Assembly: GCA_905339235.1 (NCBI GenBank)
Contig: CAJPFG010000031.1
Location: forward strand, 62,001 to 126,000
Direction: 5' to 3'
Origin: Phycisphaerales bacterium
Lineage (GTDB): Bacteria > Planctomycetota > Phycisphaerae > Phycisphaerales > UBA1924
Length of the DNA stretch: 64,000 bases
Part shown: positions 9,374 to 18,456 of the stretch, in pieces
Layout: every line of letters starts with the position of its first letter
Numbering within the stretch: position 1 is the first letter of the stretch
The notes under the pieces: model-generated
The model's input: only the letters and a program-made list of their open reading frames with translations
The model's database searches: none
Told to the model about the DNA's origin: nothing
Position numbers and translations under genes: made by a program

Positions 9374-9955
9374 ATGCCCCCTCCCACTCTCCGCCCATCG
9401 CTCGCCGACGCCCACCGCCTTCTCGGCCAGTTGCTCGCCGACGAGGCCGCGATCCGTACGATCGACTCGATCGCCGATGCGCTCGCGGGGTGCCTGCTCG
9501 CGGGCGGGAAGATCCTGATCTGCGGCAACGGCGGCTCGCTCTGCGACGCCGCGCACTTCGCCGAGGAACTCACCGGCCGGTTCCGCAAGGACCGCCAACC
9601 CCTCGCGGCCATCGCGTGCGCCGACCCCGGCCACATCACCTGCACCGCCAACGACTACGGCTTCGAGTTTGTGTTCTCGAGGTGGGTCGAGGCGCTCGGC
9701 AAGCCCGGCGACATCCTCATCGTCCTCAGCACCAGCGGCAACTCGGCGAACATACTGCGCGCCGTCGAGGCCGCGAAGGCGGGCGGGTTGCAGTCGGTGG
9801 GGTTGCTGGGAAAAGGCGGCGGGTCTCTTCGCGGCCGCTGCACGCACGAACTGATCGTCCCCGGCGACACCAGCGACCGCATCCAGGAACTCCACATGCT
9901 GATCCTGCATACGTGGGTGGAGGGGATTGAGGCGAGGCTGAATGCAGAAGGATGA
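9374..9955 (+). CDS. gmhA: Phosphoheptose isomerase (sedoheptulose 7-phosphate isomerase)
   Basis: Predicted 193 residues, the normal length for GmhA. This SIS-domain enzyme converts sedoheptulose 7-phosphate to D-glycero-D-manno-heptose 7-phosphate, the first step to the heptose of lipopolysaccharide core and other glycans. Family motifs: ILICGNGGSLCDAAHFAEEL (phosphate-binding loop), LSTSGNSANILRAVEAAK (second sugar-phosphate loop) and the C-terminal ELHMLILHTWVEGIE helix carrying the catalytic His. The frame is open far upstream, but the start at 9374 gives the family length and lies 8 bases after a TACACT box (9360-9365). No other heptose genes are nearby. Confidence 0.9.
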   Translation: MPPPTLRPSLADAHRLLGQLLADEAAIRTIDSIADALAGCLLAGGKILICGNGGSLCDAAHFAEELTGRFRKDRQPLAAIACADPGHITCTANDYGFEFVFSRWVEALGKPGDILIVLSTSGNSANILRAVEAAKAGGLQSVGLLGKGGGSLRGRCTHELIVPGDTSDRIQELHMLILHTWVEGIEARLNAEG

Positions 9956-9983
9956 ATGAGGAGCGAACCACCGCGTAGCGAGG

Positions 9984-10364
9984 TCACGGCCCGGTGAAGA
10001 CGTCGCGCGTCTCAACGCGCGTCACGAGCGAATCCGCATCGAAGTACACGCGAATCAGCACGTCGCGTGTGACAACCTGCCACGCCTCGTGGCGGATCAT
10101 CGCGATCATCCCGAACTTCTCGCCGTCGAGGAACGAGTCGTCGGCCGCGCTCGGCTTGACCTCCGAGTGCTTGATTCCGAGGTCGTCGAGCGCCCTCCGC
10201 GCCAGGACGGCGGGCATGCCCGGCCGGACGAGCCCCTGGACCTGCGCGGCCAACGCATCCATTCGCTTGCTGTCCTTCCGGACGGAGTACTCGTGACGCA
10301 AGCAGCCGCCAATCACAAACAAGACAACGACGACAACGCACTGAACTGGCCGCAGACGCTTCAC
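9984..10364 (-). CDS. Small lipoprotein, unknown function
   Basis: Predicted 126 residues. The N-terminus MKRLRPVQCVVVVVLFVIGGC is a lipoprotein signal with Cys21 in a GGC lipobox, so the protein is probably lipid-anchored in the envelope. The mature part starts with a charged helix (RKDSKRMDALAAQVQGLVRPGM) and ends with alternating strands (VLIRVYFDADSLVTRVETRDVF). This looks like a small SmpA/OmlA-type alpha-beta fold, where a short helix precedes strands and the motif VRPGM occurs; that is only a suggestion. No operon partner is obvious. Confidence 0.65.
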   Translation of the reverse strand: MKRLRPVQCVVVVVLFVIGGCLRHEYSVRKDSKRMDALAAQVQGLVRPGMPAVLARRALDDLGIKHSEVKPSAADDSFLDGEKFGMIAMIRHEAWQVVTRDVLIRVYFDADSLVTRVETRDVFTGP

Positions 10365-10391
10365 GCCTCACTGTACGCAGAGCGGCGGCGA

Positions 10392-10570
10392 GGCAGGTGG
10401 CCCGGGTTCGAACTGACAAAGGCGGTGCCACGGCTTGGTGGCTCGGCACCAAGCCGTGCCGGACGCCGGTGGTGTTCGGTCGCGAAGACACGGCTTGCCC
10501 AAAGCGTCAAGCCGTGGCACGCTCGTCAAGCCATGGCACCATCGCCTCGACCGTGAAGGCAGGTGGCCCG
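10392..10570. repeat. Direct repeat pair GGCAGGTGGCCCG
   Basis: The 13-mer GGCAGGTGGCCCG occurs at 10392-10404 and again at 10558-10570. The two copies bracket the CACGGCTTG palindromes, so the enclosed ~150 bases may be one copy of a dispersed element. Confidence 0.5.
10429..10516. repeat. Two REP-like hairpins sharing a CACGGCTTG core
   Basis: Hairpin 1 pairs CACGGCTTGGTG (10429-10440) with CACCAAGCCGTG (10447-10458): 12 perfect pairs, 6-base loop. Hairpin 2 pairs CACGGCTTG (10489-10497) with CAAGCCGTG (10508-10516): 9 perfect pairs, 10-base loop. A degenerate half copy, CAAGCCATGG, follows at 10526-10535. The shared core at different loop lengths is what REP-type dispersed repeats look like. 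Confidence 0.7.
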
Positions 10571-10876
10571 AATCAAACCTCGCCTGACACCGGAGAGTGC
10601 CACGACTCCGCTGTCTTCAGCGCGAGTCGTGCGGTACTGCGAAGGCATACTGACGAGGTGCGGAGAGGTCATCGGCGACGAAGGCCCGGACCATCGTCAG
10701 TAAGTTAACCGCGCGACGCACTACTCGCGCCGCTCCAAGCCGCGGCGGAGTAGTGGCACTTGATGGAGTTCGTATGCGAGGAGGGCGAGCAACAGCGGCC
10801 GATTCGGCCACCCAGCCCCGAGACGGGTGGCCCCCGCCTTGACGGTCACCTGAACCCAAGAGTGCCGCCGTTTCTC

Positions 10877-11239
10877 CTACCGCCTCCGGCGCATCCTCTG
10901 TGGCTGGGGGTCAGCTCCGTACAGCACGAGTTCGTCTCCCCGGATTTCGAACCGCATGGGTTGGCCCGAGTTCAGTTCCTCCGACTCGATCTTGTCGCCG
11001 TTCAACCGATACGCTGCCGAACTGCGAATCGGCTCTCCTTCCTTCGGAACGAACACTGAGGTCATCTCGCGCTCCCCGAAAGTCAGCCGGGTCTCCCCTT
11101 CACCCCACTCGGTCGCAATCCAGCCAGAACGCCACTCGCCAATGAGAGGCGATGCCGGCGACTTCGATCCACATGCGACGAAACCGACCAGCGCGATACC
11201 GACGGGCAGTGAACAACTGAATGTCCTGCGAAGCTTCAT
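10877..11239 (-). CDS. Small lipoprotein, lipocalin-like pattern possible
   Basis: Predicted 120 residues. MKLRRTFSCSLPVGIALVGFVACGS is a lipoprotein signal with the lipobox ending in Cys23. The mature protein starts with PLIGEWRSGW and continues as alternating short strands (TRLTFGEREMTSVFVPKEG, AAYRLNGDKIESEEL, RFEIRGDELVLYG), the pattern of small beta-barrel lipoproteins of the type 'LxGxWxxx...', where function is usually unknown. The frame is open upstream to 11272, but ATG 11239 begins the signal peptide. It ends in a run of arginines. Confidence 0.65.
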   Translation of the reverse strand: MKLRRTFSCSLPVGIALVGFVACGSKSPASPLIGEWRSGWIATEWGEGETRLTFGEREMTSVFVPKEGEPIRSSAAYRLNGDKIESEELNSGQPMRFEIRGDELVLYGADPQPQRMRRRR

Positions 11240-11317
11240 CCAAGTCCTCCGCTCCCTCAGACATCTCCGCATCCTCTTCCCTTTCGAGTTCTTCGCGGTC
11301 TTCGAGTTGAAGAAGAG

Positions 11318-12496
11318 TCACTCAAACAGAGCCGAAGCCAGCAAGCGATGGAAGTGATGCACGCCCTGCTCGCGCGTCGGTGAGTAGCGGCCGCGGTCGT
11401 AGAGCCGCGAGCGCATGCCCTGCTGCACGGCCTCGACGACCGATTCGTCCTCGCGCTCGACGCGGTCGAGGCCCGCCCCGGCCCCGGCGTCCAGTTTGCT
11501 CGCGTCCAGCACGTACGACAGGAAACTCACGCGGGTGCTGTCCACGCCCAGCGGCTTCACCACGTTCACCGACAGGCCCCACGGGTAGAAGTTCAGCATC
11601 AGGTTCGGGAAGACCCACCAGTAGTACGCCGCCACCCCCCCACCACCCCCACCACCCCCACGACCCCCACGACCAAAGTCCGGCGACGACCGCGGCAACT
11701 CGAAGCAGTGCTCACCCGACTTCCCGATCCCCAGTTGCAGGTTGCACCACGGGAACATCTCCGCCGCGTACTCGCCGTAGTCCAGGACCTCGTTGAGTCC
11801 CGCGTGGACGAAGGGGATGTGGAAGCCCTCGAGGTAGTTGTCGCAGTACAGCGCCCAGTTCGCCCGCACCAGATAGTCCCGCGAACGCGAGGCGTCGAAG
11901 ACGAACCTGTCCAGCGGCAGGAACGACATCCGCTCCATCACGGGGCCGAGCACTTCCTCGAACGACGACCGCGGCGACAGACTCGCGAACAGCCAACCCC
12001 CACGATCGGTCCCCCACTTCCCCCACGCCACCTTCGCCAGATTGTCCTTCTCGCTTGGAAACCCCTGCACGCCCTGGAACTCGGGCATGTGCTTCATCGT
12101 GCCGTCGAGATCGAACCGCCGCCCGTGGTACCGGCACGTCAGCGTCCGCTCGAACCCCGCCCCCGACTCGCTGCGCCCCTTCTCGCACAGGATCGTGCCG
12201 CGGTGCGTGCAGACGTTCGAGAGGCAGTGCAGTTGGTCCTTCATGTCCCGCGTCAGCAGCAGCGGCTCGTTGAGGCACCCCTCCAGCAGGGTGAAGGGTT
12301 TCAACTGCCCCGGCACCCGCACCTCGCCCTCATCGCCCACAAACTGCCACGACCGCGCGAACACCCGCTCCTTCGCGGCCTCGAACACAGCCGGATCGGT
12401 GTACGCTCGCGCGGGCAGCGTCCACGCACGGGCGATGTCTGGATCGATGGTGAACGGCTCGGGCACGGCCGGATGGTAGTGAGCGACAGACCTCAC
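11318..12496 (-). CDS. Rieske-type aromatic ring-hydroxylating / choline monooxygenase-like oxygenase
   Basis: Predicted 392 residues. The Rieske [2Fe-2S] site is complete: Cys96-x-His98 (CTHRG) and Cys121-x2-His124 (CRYHG). The catalytic domain shows [15 protein letters not shown], the His/His part of the mononuclear iron site, preceded by the bridging Asp of CDNYLEG. The family oxygenates small organic substrates with electrons from a reductase; the sequence is closer to choline/carnitine/stachydrine-type monomeric oxygenases than to multi-subunit dioxygenases. No reductase gene is adjacent. The start is GTG (12496); no in-frame ATG precedes the Rieske domain. Residues ~274-288 are an almost pure glycine tract, see findings. 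Confidence 0.85.
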   Translation of the reverse strand: MRSVAHYHPAVPEPFTIDPDIARAWTLPARAYTDPAVFEAAKERVFARSWQFVGDEGEVRVPGQLKPFTLLEGCLNEPLLLTRDMKDQLHCLSNVCTHRGTILCEKGRSESGAGFERTLTCRYHGRRFDLDGTMKHMPEFQGVQGFPSEKDNLAKVAWGKWGTDRGGWLFASLSPRSSFEEVLGPVMERMSFLPLDRFVFDASRSRDYLVRANWALYCDNYLEGFHIPFVHAGLNEVLDYGEYAAEMFPWCNLQLGIGKSGEHCFELPRSSPDFGRGGRGGGGGGGGVAAYYWWVFPNLMLNFYPWGLSVNVVKPLGVDSTRVSFLSYVLDASKLDAGAGAGLDRVEREDESVVEAVQQGMRSRLYDRGRYSPTREQGVHHFHRLLASALFE

Positions 12497-12696
12497 CGAG
12501 GATCCGCGCCGGCAATCAACGCCGCGGCCAACACCAAGTCACCGCGCGCGCATTCCCCCGCAACTCGTCCCGAATGAGAACCTGGGCAACAGGGCGCGCT
12601 CAACACCGCGCGCACTCCCCAGACTCGGCTACGGACAACATCCGGACACAAAAGTGTGCGTCGCGGCCCGATGTGGCCGACACATTCATCGAAGCG

Positions 12697-12725
12697 TTGA
12701 CAGATTCTCAACCCGCCGGTATCTT
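12697..12725 (+). promoter_or_regulatory. Near-consensus sigma-70 promoter, TTGACA-N17-TATCTT
   Basis: TTGACA (12697-12702) and TATCTT (12720-12725) are separated by the optimal 17 bases. Transcription would start near 12732, giving a ~36-base leader with the Shine-Dalgarno AAAGGAA (12754-12760) before the collagen-like gene. Confidence 0.75.
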
Positions 12726-12767
12726 GCGCGCGTCTCGCTCGCCCACTCTCCAAAAAGGAATGCACCC

Positions 12768-15122
12768 ATGCGGACCTCGCGTCTGGCCTCGATCCTGATC
12801 GCGGCGTTTGTCGCATCCATGACTCCCGCGCTCACGCCTGCCGCGTACGCGGGGTCTCCCGTCGGCACTGCCTTCGGTTACCAGGGTTACCTGCGCGTGC
12901 TCGACGAGGATTGCAACGGCCCGATGAACTTCCAGTTCCGTCTCTTCGATTCCGCGACCGGCGGCGCGCAGATCGGCCCGACGCTCGGAGCCAACAACGT
13001 GCCCGTGTCGCAGGGCCACTTCAATGTCATGCTCGACTTCGGCACGGGAGTCTTCGCGGGCGAGCGGCGATGGCTGCAGATAGCCGTCCGCGAGTATCCC
13101 TGGCAGTCGTGGACCGTCCTGAATCCGCGCCAGCAACTCTCGCCGGTTCCCTACGCGCTCTTCGCGCTGAACAGCCCGCCCGGAGAGCCCGGCCCGATGG
13201 GCCCCCCAGGACCGCAGGGCGATCCCGGTCCCGCGGGCGCAACCGGTCCGCAGGGACCACAAGGTGACACCGGTGCGCCAGGCGCGACCGGCCCTCAAGG
13301 CCCGCAGGGCGACGCCGGCGCCACCGGCGCAACCGGTCCGCAGGGACCGCAAGGTGACACCGGTGCAACAGGCGCATCCGGCCCGCAGGGCCCACAGGGC
13401 GATCCCGGTCCCGCCGGCGCCACCGGTCCAACGGGCGCAACTGGTCCTCAGGGACCGCAAGGTGACGCCGGTGCGACAGGCGCGACCGGCCCTCAAGGCC
13501 CGCAGGGTGACGCCGGAGCCACCGGCGCAACCGGTCCGCAGGGACCGCAAGGTGATCCCGGCGCAACAGGCGCAACAGGCGCAACGGGCCCGCAGGGACC
13601 ACAGGGCGATCCCGGTGCCACCGGTCCCCAGGGCCCGCAAGGTGATCCCGGTGCCACCGGCGCGACTGGTCCTCAGGGCCCGCAAGGTGATCCCGGTGCC
13701 ACCGGCGCAACTGGTCCTCAGGGTCCGCAAGGTGATCCCGGCGCCACCGGCGCAACTGGTCCTCAGGGTCCGCAAGGCGATCCCGGTGCCACCGGCGCGA
13801 CTGGTCCTCAGGGCCCGCAAGGTGATCCCGGCGCCACCGGCGCGACTGGTCCTCAGGGTCCGCAAGGTGATCCCGGTGCCACCGGCGCGACTGGTCCCCA
13901 AGGTCCACAAGGCGATCCCGGTGCCACCGGCGCGACTGGTCCCCAAGGTCCACAAGGCGATCCGGGCGCAACAGGCGCGACCGGTCCTCAAGGCCCGCAA
14001 GGCGATCCCGGCCCCACAGGCGCGACCGGCGCCACCGGGCCGAGTGCTCCCTTCACCATCGCCGGCTCCAACTCCACCTACAACCTCTCGGGCAACGTCG
14101 GCTTCGGCGATGTGCCGCCCACCATCCTGAAACTGGCCGCGTATAGCTCCACAAGCAACACCGGCGGCGTTACCGCCGTCTACGGCGAACTCCGCAACAC
14201 CAACTCCGCGAGTTACGGCGTCTGGGGCTCGACGCTCAACAACACCAACGTCAACGCCGCCGGCGTCTACGGCTCCACCGGCAACGGCTCGGGCACGCGG
14301 GGCGAGGCCCAGGCCGGCGTGGGCGCCTTCGGCTCCTCCGCCACCGGCACCGGAGTCTCGGGCACGACCCAGGCGAACTTCGCCGCCGCGGGCGTTCTCG
14401 GCCGCAACACCGGCACGTTCGGCTCAGGCGTCGGCGTCTGGGGACAGATCCCCGCGACGGGCAGTTCCTCCGGCATCGGCGTCCGCGGCGAAAACCTCAA
14501 CACCATCGGCGGCACCGGCGGATGGTTCGACACCCGCGCCGCCAGCGGGCGCGCCATTTTCGCGAACGGCGCCGTCTACATTAACAACAACGCCACCGAC
14601 GGCTCGGTGACCGGCGCCGCCGACATCCTCCGTGGCAAGACCAACGCCGGCGGCTTTTGCGGCTTCGACTCCGCCGGACAGGTCTTCAACGCCTCCGACC
14701 GCAACGTCAAGGAGAACTTCGCAGCCATCGACGAACGCGAAATCCTCAACAAGGTCATCGACCTGCCCATCACGCGCTGGAACTTCAAGAACTCCGACGC
14801 CTCCGTTCGCTTCATCGGCCCCATGGCCCAGGACTTCCACGCCGCCTTCGGCCTGGGCGGAACCGAAGACACCGTGATCCACGCGACCAACGCCCAGGGC
14901 GTGGCCCTCGCCGCGATCAAGGGCGTCAACGGGAAACTCGAATCCGAACTCGCCCAGCGCGACGAGCGCATCGCCTCCCTCGAATGGCGCCTGTCAACCC
15001 TCGAGGCCCAAGCCCAGCAACGCGCCCGCGAATCAACCACCATGGGCGCCGGCCTCGGCGCGGCCGCGATCGGCCTGCCCGGGCTCGCGCTGCTGGCATG
15101 GAGACGACGGCGCGGGGGGTGA
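12768..15122 (+). CDS. Collagen-like surface protein with S74 intramolecular chaperone domain and C-terminal anchor
   Basis: Predicted 784 residues, exported (signal peptide ending AAYA). Residues ~27-138 are a beta-rich head ([20 protein letters not shown]). Residues ~139-426 are almost uninterrupted Gly-X-Y triplets built from the unit [15 protein letters not shown], which should form a collagen triple helix. Residues ~430-640 are repeats of the form [11 protein letters not shown] / [10 protein letters not shown], like phage and bacterial fibre stalks. Residues ~643-750 match peptidase S74: Ser643 and Lys648 in SDRNVKENF have the spacing of the autoproteolytic dyad, followed by a coiled coil. 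The extreme C-terminus ([14 protein letters not shown]) is a hydrophobic helix plus Arg cluster, as in sorted proteins. Probably a trimeric surface fibre. Confidence 0.85.
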   Translation: MRTSRLASILIAAFVASMTPALTPAAYAGSPVGTAFGYQGYLRVLDEDCNGPMNFQFRLFDSATGGAQIGPTLGANNVPVSQGHFNVMLDFGTGVFAGERRWLQIAVREYPWQSWTVLNPRQQLSPVPYALFALNSPPGEPGPMGPPGPQGDPGPAGATGPQGPQGDTGAPGATGPQGPQGDAGATGATGPQGPQGDTGATGASGPQGPQGDPGPAGATGPTGATGPQGPQGDAGATGATGPQGPQGDAGATGATGPQGPQGDPGATGATGATGPQGPQGDPGATGPQGPQGDPGATGATGPQGPQGDPGATGATGPQGPQGDPGATGATGPQGPQGDPGATGATGPQGPQGDPGATGATGPQGPQGDPGATGATGPQGPQGDPGATGATGPQGPQGDPGATGATGPQGPQGDPGPTGATGATGPSAPFTIAGSNSTYNLSGNVGFGDVPPTILKLAAYSSTSNTGGVTAVYGELRNTNSASYGVWGSTLNNTNVNAAGVYGSTGNGSGTRGEAQAGVGAFGSSATGTGVSGTTQANFAAAGVLGRNTGTFGSGVGVWGQIPATGSSSGIGVRGENLNTIGGTGGWFDTRAASGRAIFANGAVYINNNATDGSVTGAADILRGKTNAGGFCGFDSAGQVFNASDRNVKENFAAIDEREILNKVIDLPITRWNFKNSDASVRFIGPMAQDFHAAFGLGGTEDTVIHATNAQGVALAAIKGVNGKLESELAQRDERIASLEWRLSTLEAQAQQRARESTTMGAGLGAAAIGLPGLALLAWRRRRGG
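13182..14046 (+). repeat. 45-bp tandem repeat array coding for collagen triplets
   Basis: The array encodes the Gly-X-Y region. The 3' half is exactly periodic: the codon pair for Asp-Pro recurs at 13643, 13688, 13733, 13778, 13823, 13868, 13913, 13958 and 14003, 45 bases apart, with only synonymous changes between most units. The 5' half is less regular (some units are 36 or 54 bases and vary in residues). Confidence 0.9.
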
Positions 15123-15196
15123 GCGGACGCACGCTACGCCCGCGCGGCGTCAGACTGACTCCGTCGGCGGCTACCATCGCCGAACAGGAGTTCGAC

Positions 15197-16702
<1,506 letters not shown>

Positions 16703-16736
16703 ACGATCAGGTGGGAAGTAGCGAGGGTCCCTTCGG

Positions 16737-17195
16737 ATGGTCCGGCTCTACCTCGATATGTCGATCCTGAAGCGACCGTAGGACGATCCATCCCAACGCC
16801 GCGTGGCCGAAGAGACAGGTGCACTCCTGGGGTTGCTTGCTCTTGCAGAGCAACGCCGCGCGGTCATTCTGCACTCGCCTGCCCACGATATCGAAAATGC
16901 TCGGAATCCGGATAGGCAGCGCGCTTCCGCAGTGGACCGATGGCTCGCGCACGCGCCACAAGCAACGCACACCCCACCCGGGCTTCCTGAAGTTGCAGAA
17001 TCACTCGACGCAAAAGGGATCGGCTCGTTCGACGCGCTCCACCTGGCTTGGGCGAAGTACCTTCAGGCAGGACTGTTCGTGACGGTTGACGATCGGCTGT
17101 TACGCCAAGCGAGGCGATGGGCTATCCTGATCGGAGTCCGTGCGGTGCTGCCGGACGTCGCGGTGGCGGAGGTCTTGCAGTGGCGAGGGAAATGA
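16737..17195 (+). pseudogene. PIN-domain toxin gene interrupted by an in-frame TAG
   Basis: Reading from ATG 16737 gives MVRLYLDMSILKRP, then TAG at 16779-16781, then the same frame continues DDPSQRRVAEETGALLGLL for ~138 more codons to 17195. Intact PIN toxins of this family have a start of the type xxYLDxSVLxRPFDDxSQ, so the stop replaces a single residue (usually Phe) in the middle of a conserved motif. The first catalytic Asp (Asp7) lies before the stop, and the downstream acidic cluster FVTVDDRLL after it. Reinitiation at GTG 16803 would give a 130-residue fragment without the first Asp. PIN toxins cleave RNA; this copy is probably dead unless the stop is read through. Confidence 0.75.
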
Positions 17196-17413
17196 CCAAA
17201 ACCGAATTGCAGCAGCGCGGCCTTGCGATTCTCGTTCGCGAGCTGGGCTACCCGGACACGGTGCGTTTTATCCTGGATTGCCAACGCCGAGGCGGCGACT
17301 ACACCAAGGAACGCCGACGCTATCTATCGGGCGTTAGCCTTCAGGAACTGCTCGATGAGTCCGCCCAGATTGTCGCTCGGGCCAAAGCCAAGGCCCGTCG
17401 CAAGTCCGCTTGA
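17192..17413 (+). CDS. Antitoxin of a PIN-type toxin-antitoxin pair
   Basis: Predicted 73 residues. The ATG overlaps the stop of the PIN frame by 4 bases (ATGA), so the two were translated together. MTKTELQQRGLAILVRELGY, then DYTKERRRYLSGVSLQELL matches the small helical antitoxins that I know beside this PIN family (pattern: short helix, 'DYTKxRxxxxxxxSxEEL'). It should bind and neutralise the toxin and may repress its own promoter. The reading frame is intact although the toxin is broken. The toxin-first order is common for this particular family. Confidence 0.7.
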   Translation: MTKTELQQRGLAILVRELGYPDTVRFILDCQRRGGDYTKERRRYLSGVSLQELLDESAQIVARAKAKARRKSA

Positions 17414-17455
17414 TCGTCCGCTTGACGTTGGGCTGGTGAGGTGAACGCTGTTCGC

Positions 17456-18394
17456 GTGCCCGAACTCCCCGACATCTCCCTCTATCTTGACGCGCTCCGC
17501 CCGAGGGTCGTCGGTCGCAGGCTCACCCGCATCACCATCCGCTCGCCGGCCCTGCTTCGCACGTTCGACCCACCCACCGACGCCGTAGAAGGGCGCTGCG
17601 TGATCGCCGTCGAGCGACTCGGCAAGCGGATCGTGCTCGCGCTCGATGGCGACTACTTCCTCGTCATTCACCTCATGATCGCCGGTCGCCTCCTCTGGAA
17701 ACCCGCCGGCGCAAAGCCGACGGGCAAGATCGACCAGGCCGCGTTCTGCTTTGAACCCGAATTCTGCGGCCTCAACGACGGCGCCACGCTGGTGCTCACC
17801 GAAGCCTCGAAAATGAAGCGGGCATCGCTGCACCTCATCCGGGGCCGCGACGATTTTCTGGCTCTCGCGCCGCGCGGTCTGGAGGTGCTCGCTTCTATGC
17901 CCGCCGACTTCGCGACCGCGCTCACCCGCGAGAATCGCACGCTCAAGAGAGCCGTGACCGACCCCCACACCCTCGACGGCATTGGCAACGCCTATTCGGA
18001 CGAGATCCTCTGGGCCGCGGGCCTCAGCCCGATCACGCTCACCTCGCGTCTCACGACCGACGAACTCTCTCGCCTCCACGCGGCCTGCCGCGACACGCTC
18101 ACGCACTGGACGCGCCGCCTCCGCGCCGACTTCGGCTACGAACCCGAGTCAGGCGCCCCCACCGTCGCGGCGCGCTTCCCCGGCGTCGGCGATATCACCG
18201 CCTTCCGGCCGGATTTCGGCGTGCACGGGAAGTTCAAGAAGCCCTGCCCCAGGTGCGGCACGAAGGTCGCCCGGATCGTGCGAGCCGAAAACGAAATCAA
18301 CTACTGCCCCGGATGCCAGACCGGCGGGCGCGTGCTTGCAGATCGCTCGCTCTCGCGGTTGCTGAAGGACGACTGGCCTCGCGAGGCGGAGTAG
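17456..18394 (+). CDS. Fpg/Nei-family DNA glycosylase / AP lyase
   Basis: Predicted 312 residues. These enzymes remove oxidised bases (8-oxoguanine, formamidopyrimidines, oxidised pyrimidines) and cut the strand. Catalysis needs a Pro at position 2 after Met removal, and GTG 17456 gives M-P-E-L-P-D exactly, so I prefer it over the GTG at 17441. Glu3 and Lys57 (LGKRI) are at the positions of Escherichia coli Fpg. The helix-two-turn-helix (DGIGNAYSDEILWAAGL) is present. The zinc finger is CPRC (Cys264, Cys267) and CPGC (Cys284, Cys287). The last ~25 residues after the finger are an extension. Whether it is functionally Fpg or Nei is open. Confidence 0.87.
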   Translation: MPELPDISLYLDALRPRVVGRRLTRITIRSPALLRTFDPPTDAVEGRCVIAVERLGKRIVLALDGDYFLVIHLMIAGRLLWKPAGAKPTGKIDQAAFCFEPEFCGLNDGATLVLTEASKMKRASLHLIRGRDDFLALAPRGLEVLASMPADFATALTRENRTLKRAVTDPHTLDGIGNAYSDEILWAAGLSPITLTSRLTTDELSRLHAACRDTLTHWTRRLRADFGYEPESGAPTVAARFPGVGDITAFRPDFGVHGKFKKPCPRCGTKVARIVRAENEINYCPGCQTGGRVLADRSLSRLLKDDWPREAE

Positions 18395-18456
18395 CGAGAT
18401 CGTGCGCGCATATGCGCCGCACAACGCTGCGGGGTTTGCCCCGTACGCTTCGGCCC

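Larger units (their letters stand above)
10365..10876. other. Gene-free 512-base spacer rich in palindromes
   Basis: No convincing gene is seen here; open frames are short and compositionally odd. Besides the REP-like hairpins it holds an almost perfect 13-pair hairpin at 10601-10631 (CACGACTC CGCTG, loop TCTT, CAGCG C GAGTCGTG) and an inverted repeat CACTACTC (10719-10726) / GAGTAGTG (10748-10755). The upstream flank is the promoter region of the lipoprotein gene ending at 10364. Confidence 0.6.

Noticed and set aside
10397-10859. Small frames in the palindromic spacer
   Set aside because: Short, mutually overlapping, Arg/Ser/Pro-rich and containing the hairpins; no start signals.
12493-12816. 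107-residue minus-strand frame upstream of the collagen-like gene
   Set aside because: Arg/Cys-rich composition with no folded pattern, and it overlaps the strong promoter and start of the collagen-like gene.
12708-14000. 430-residue minus-strand frame opposite the collagen repeats
   Set aside because: An antisense shadow of the 45-bp repeat; its repeat pattern follows from the coding strand.
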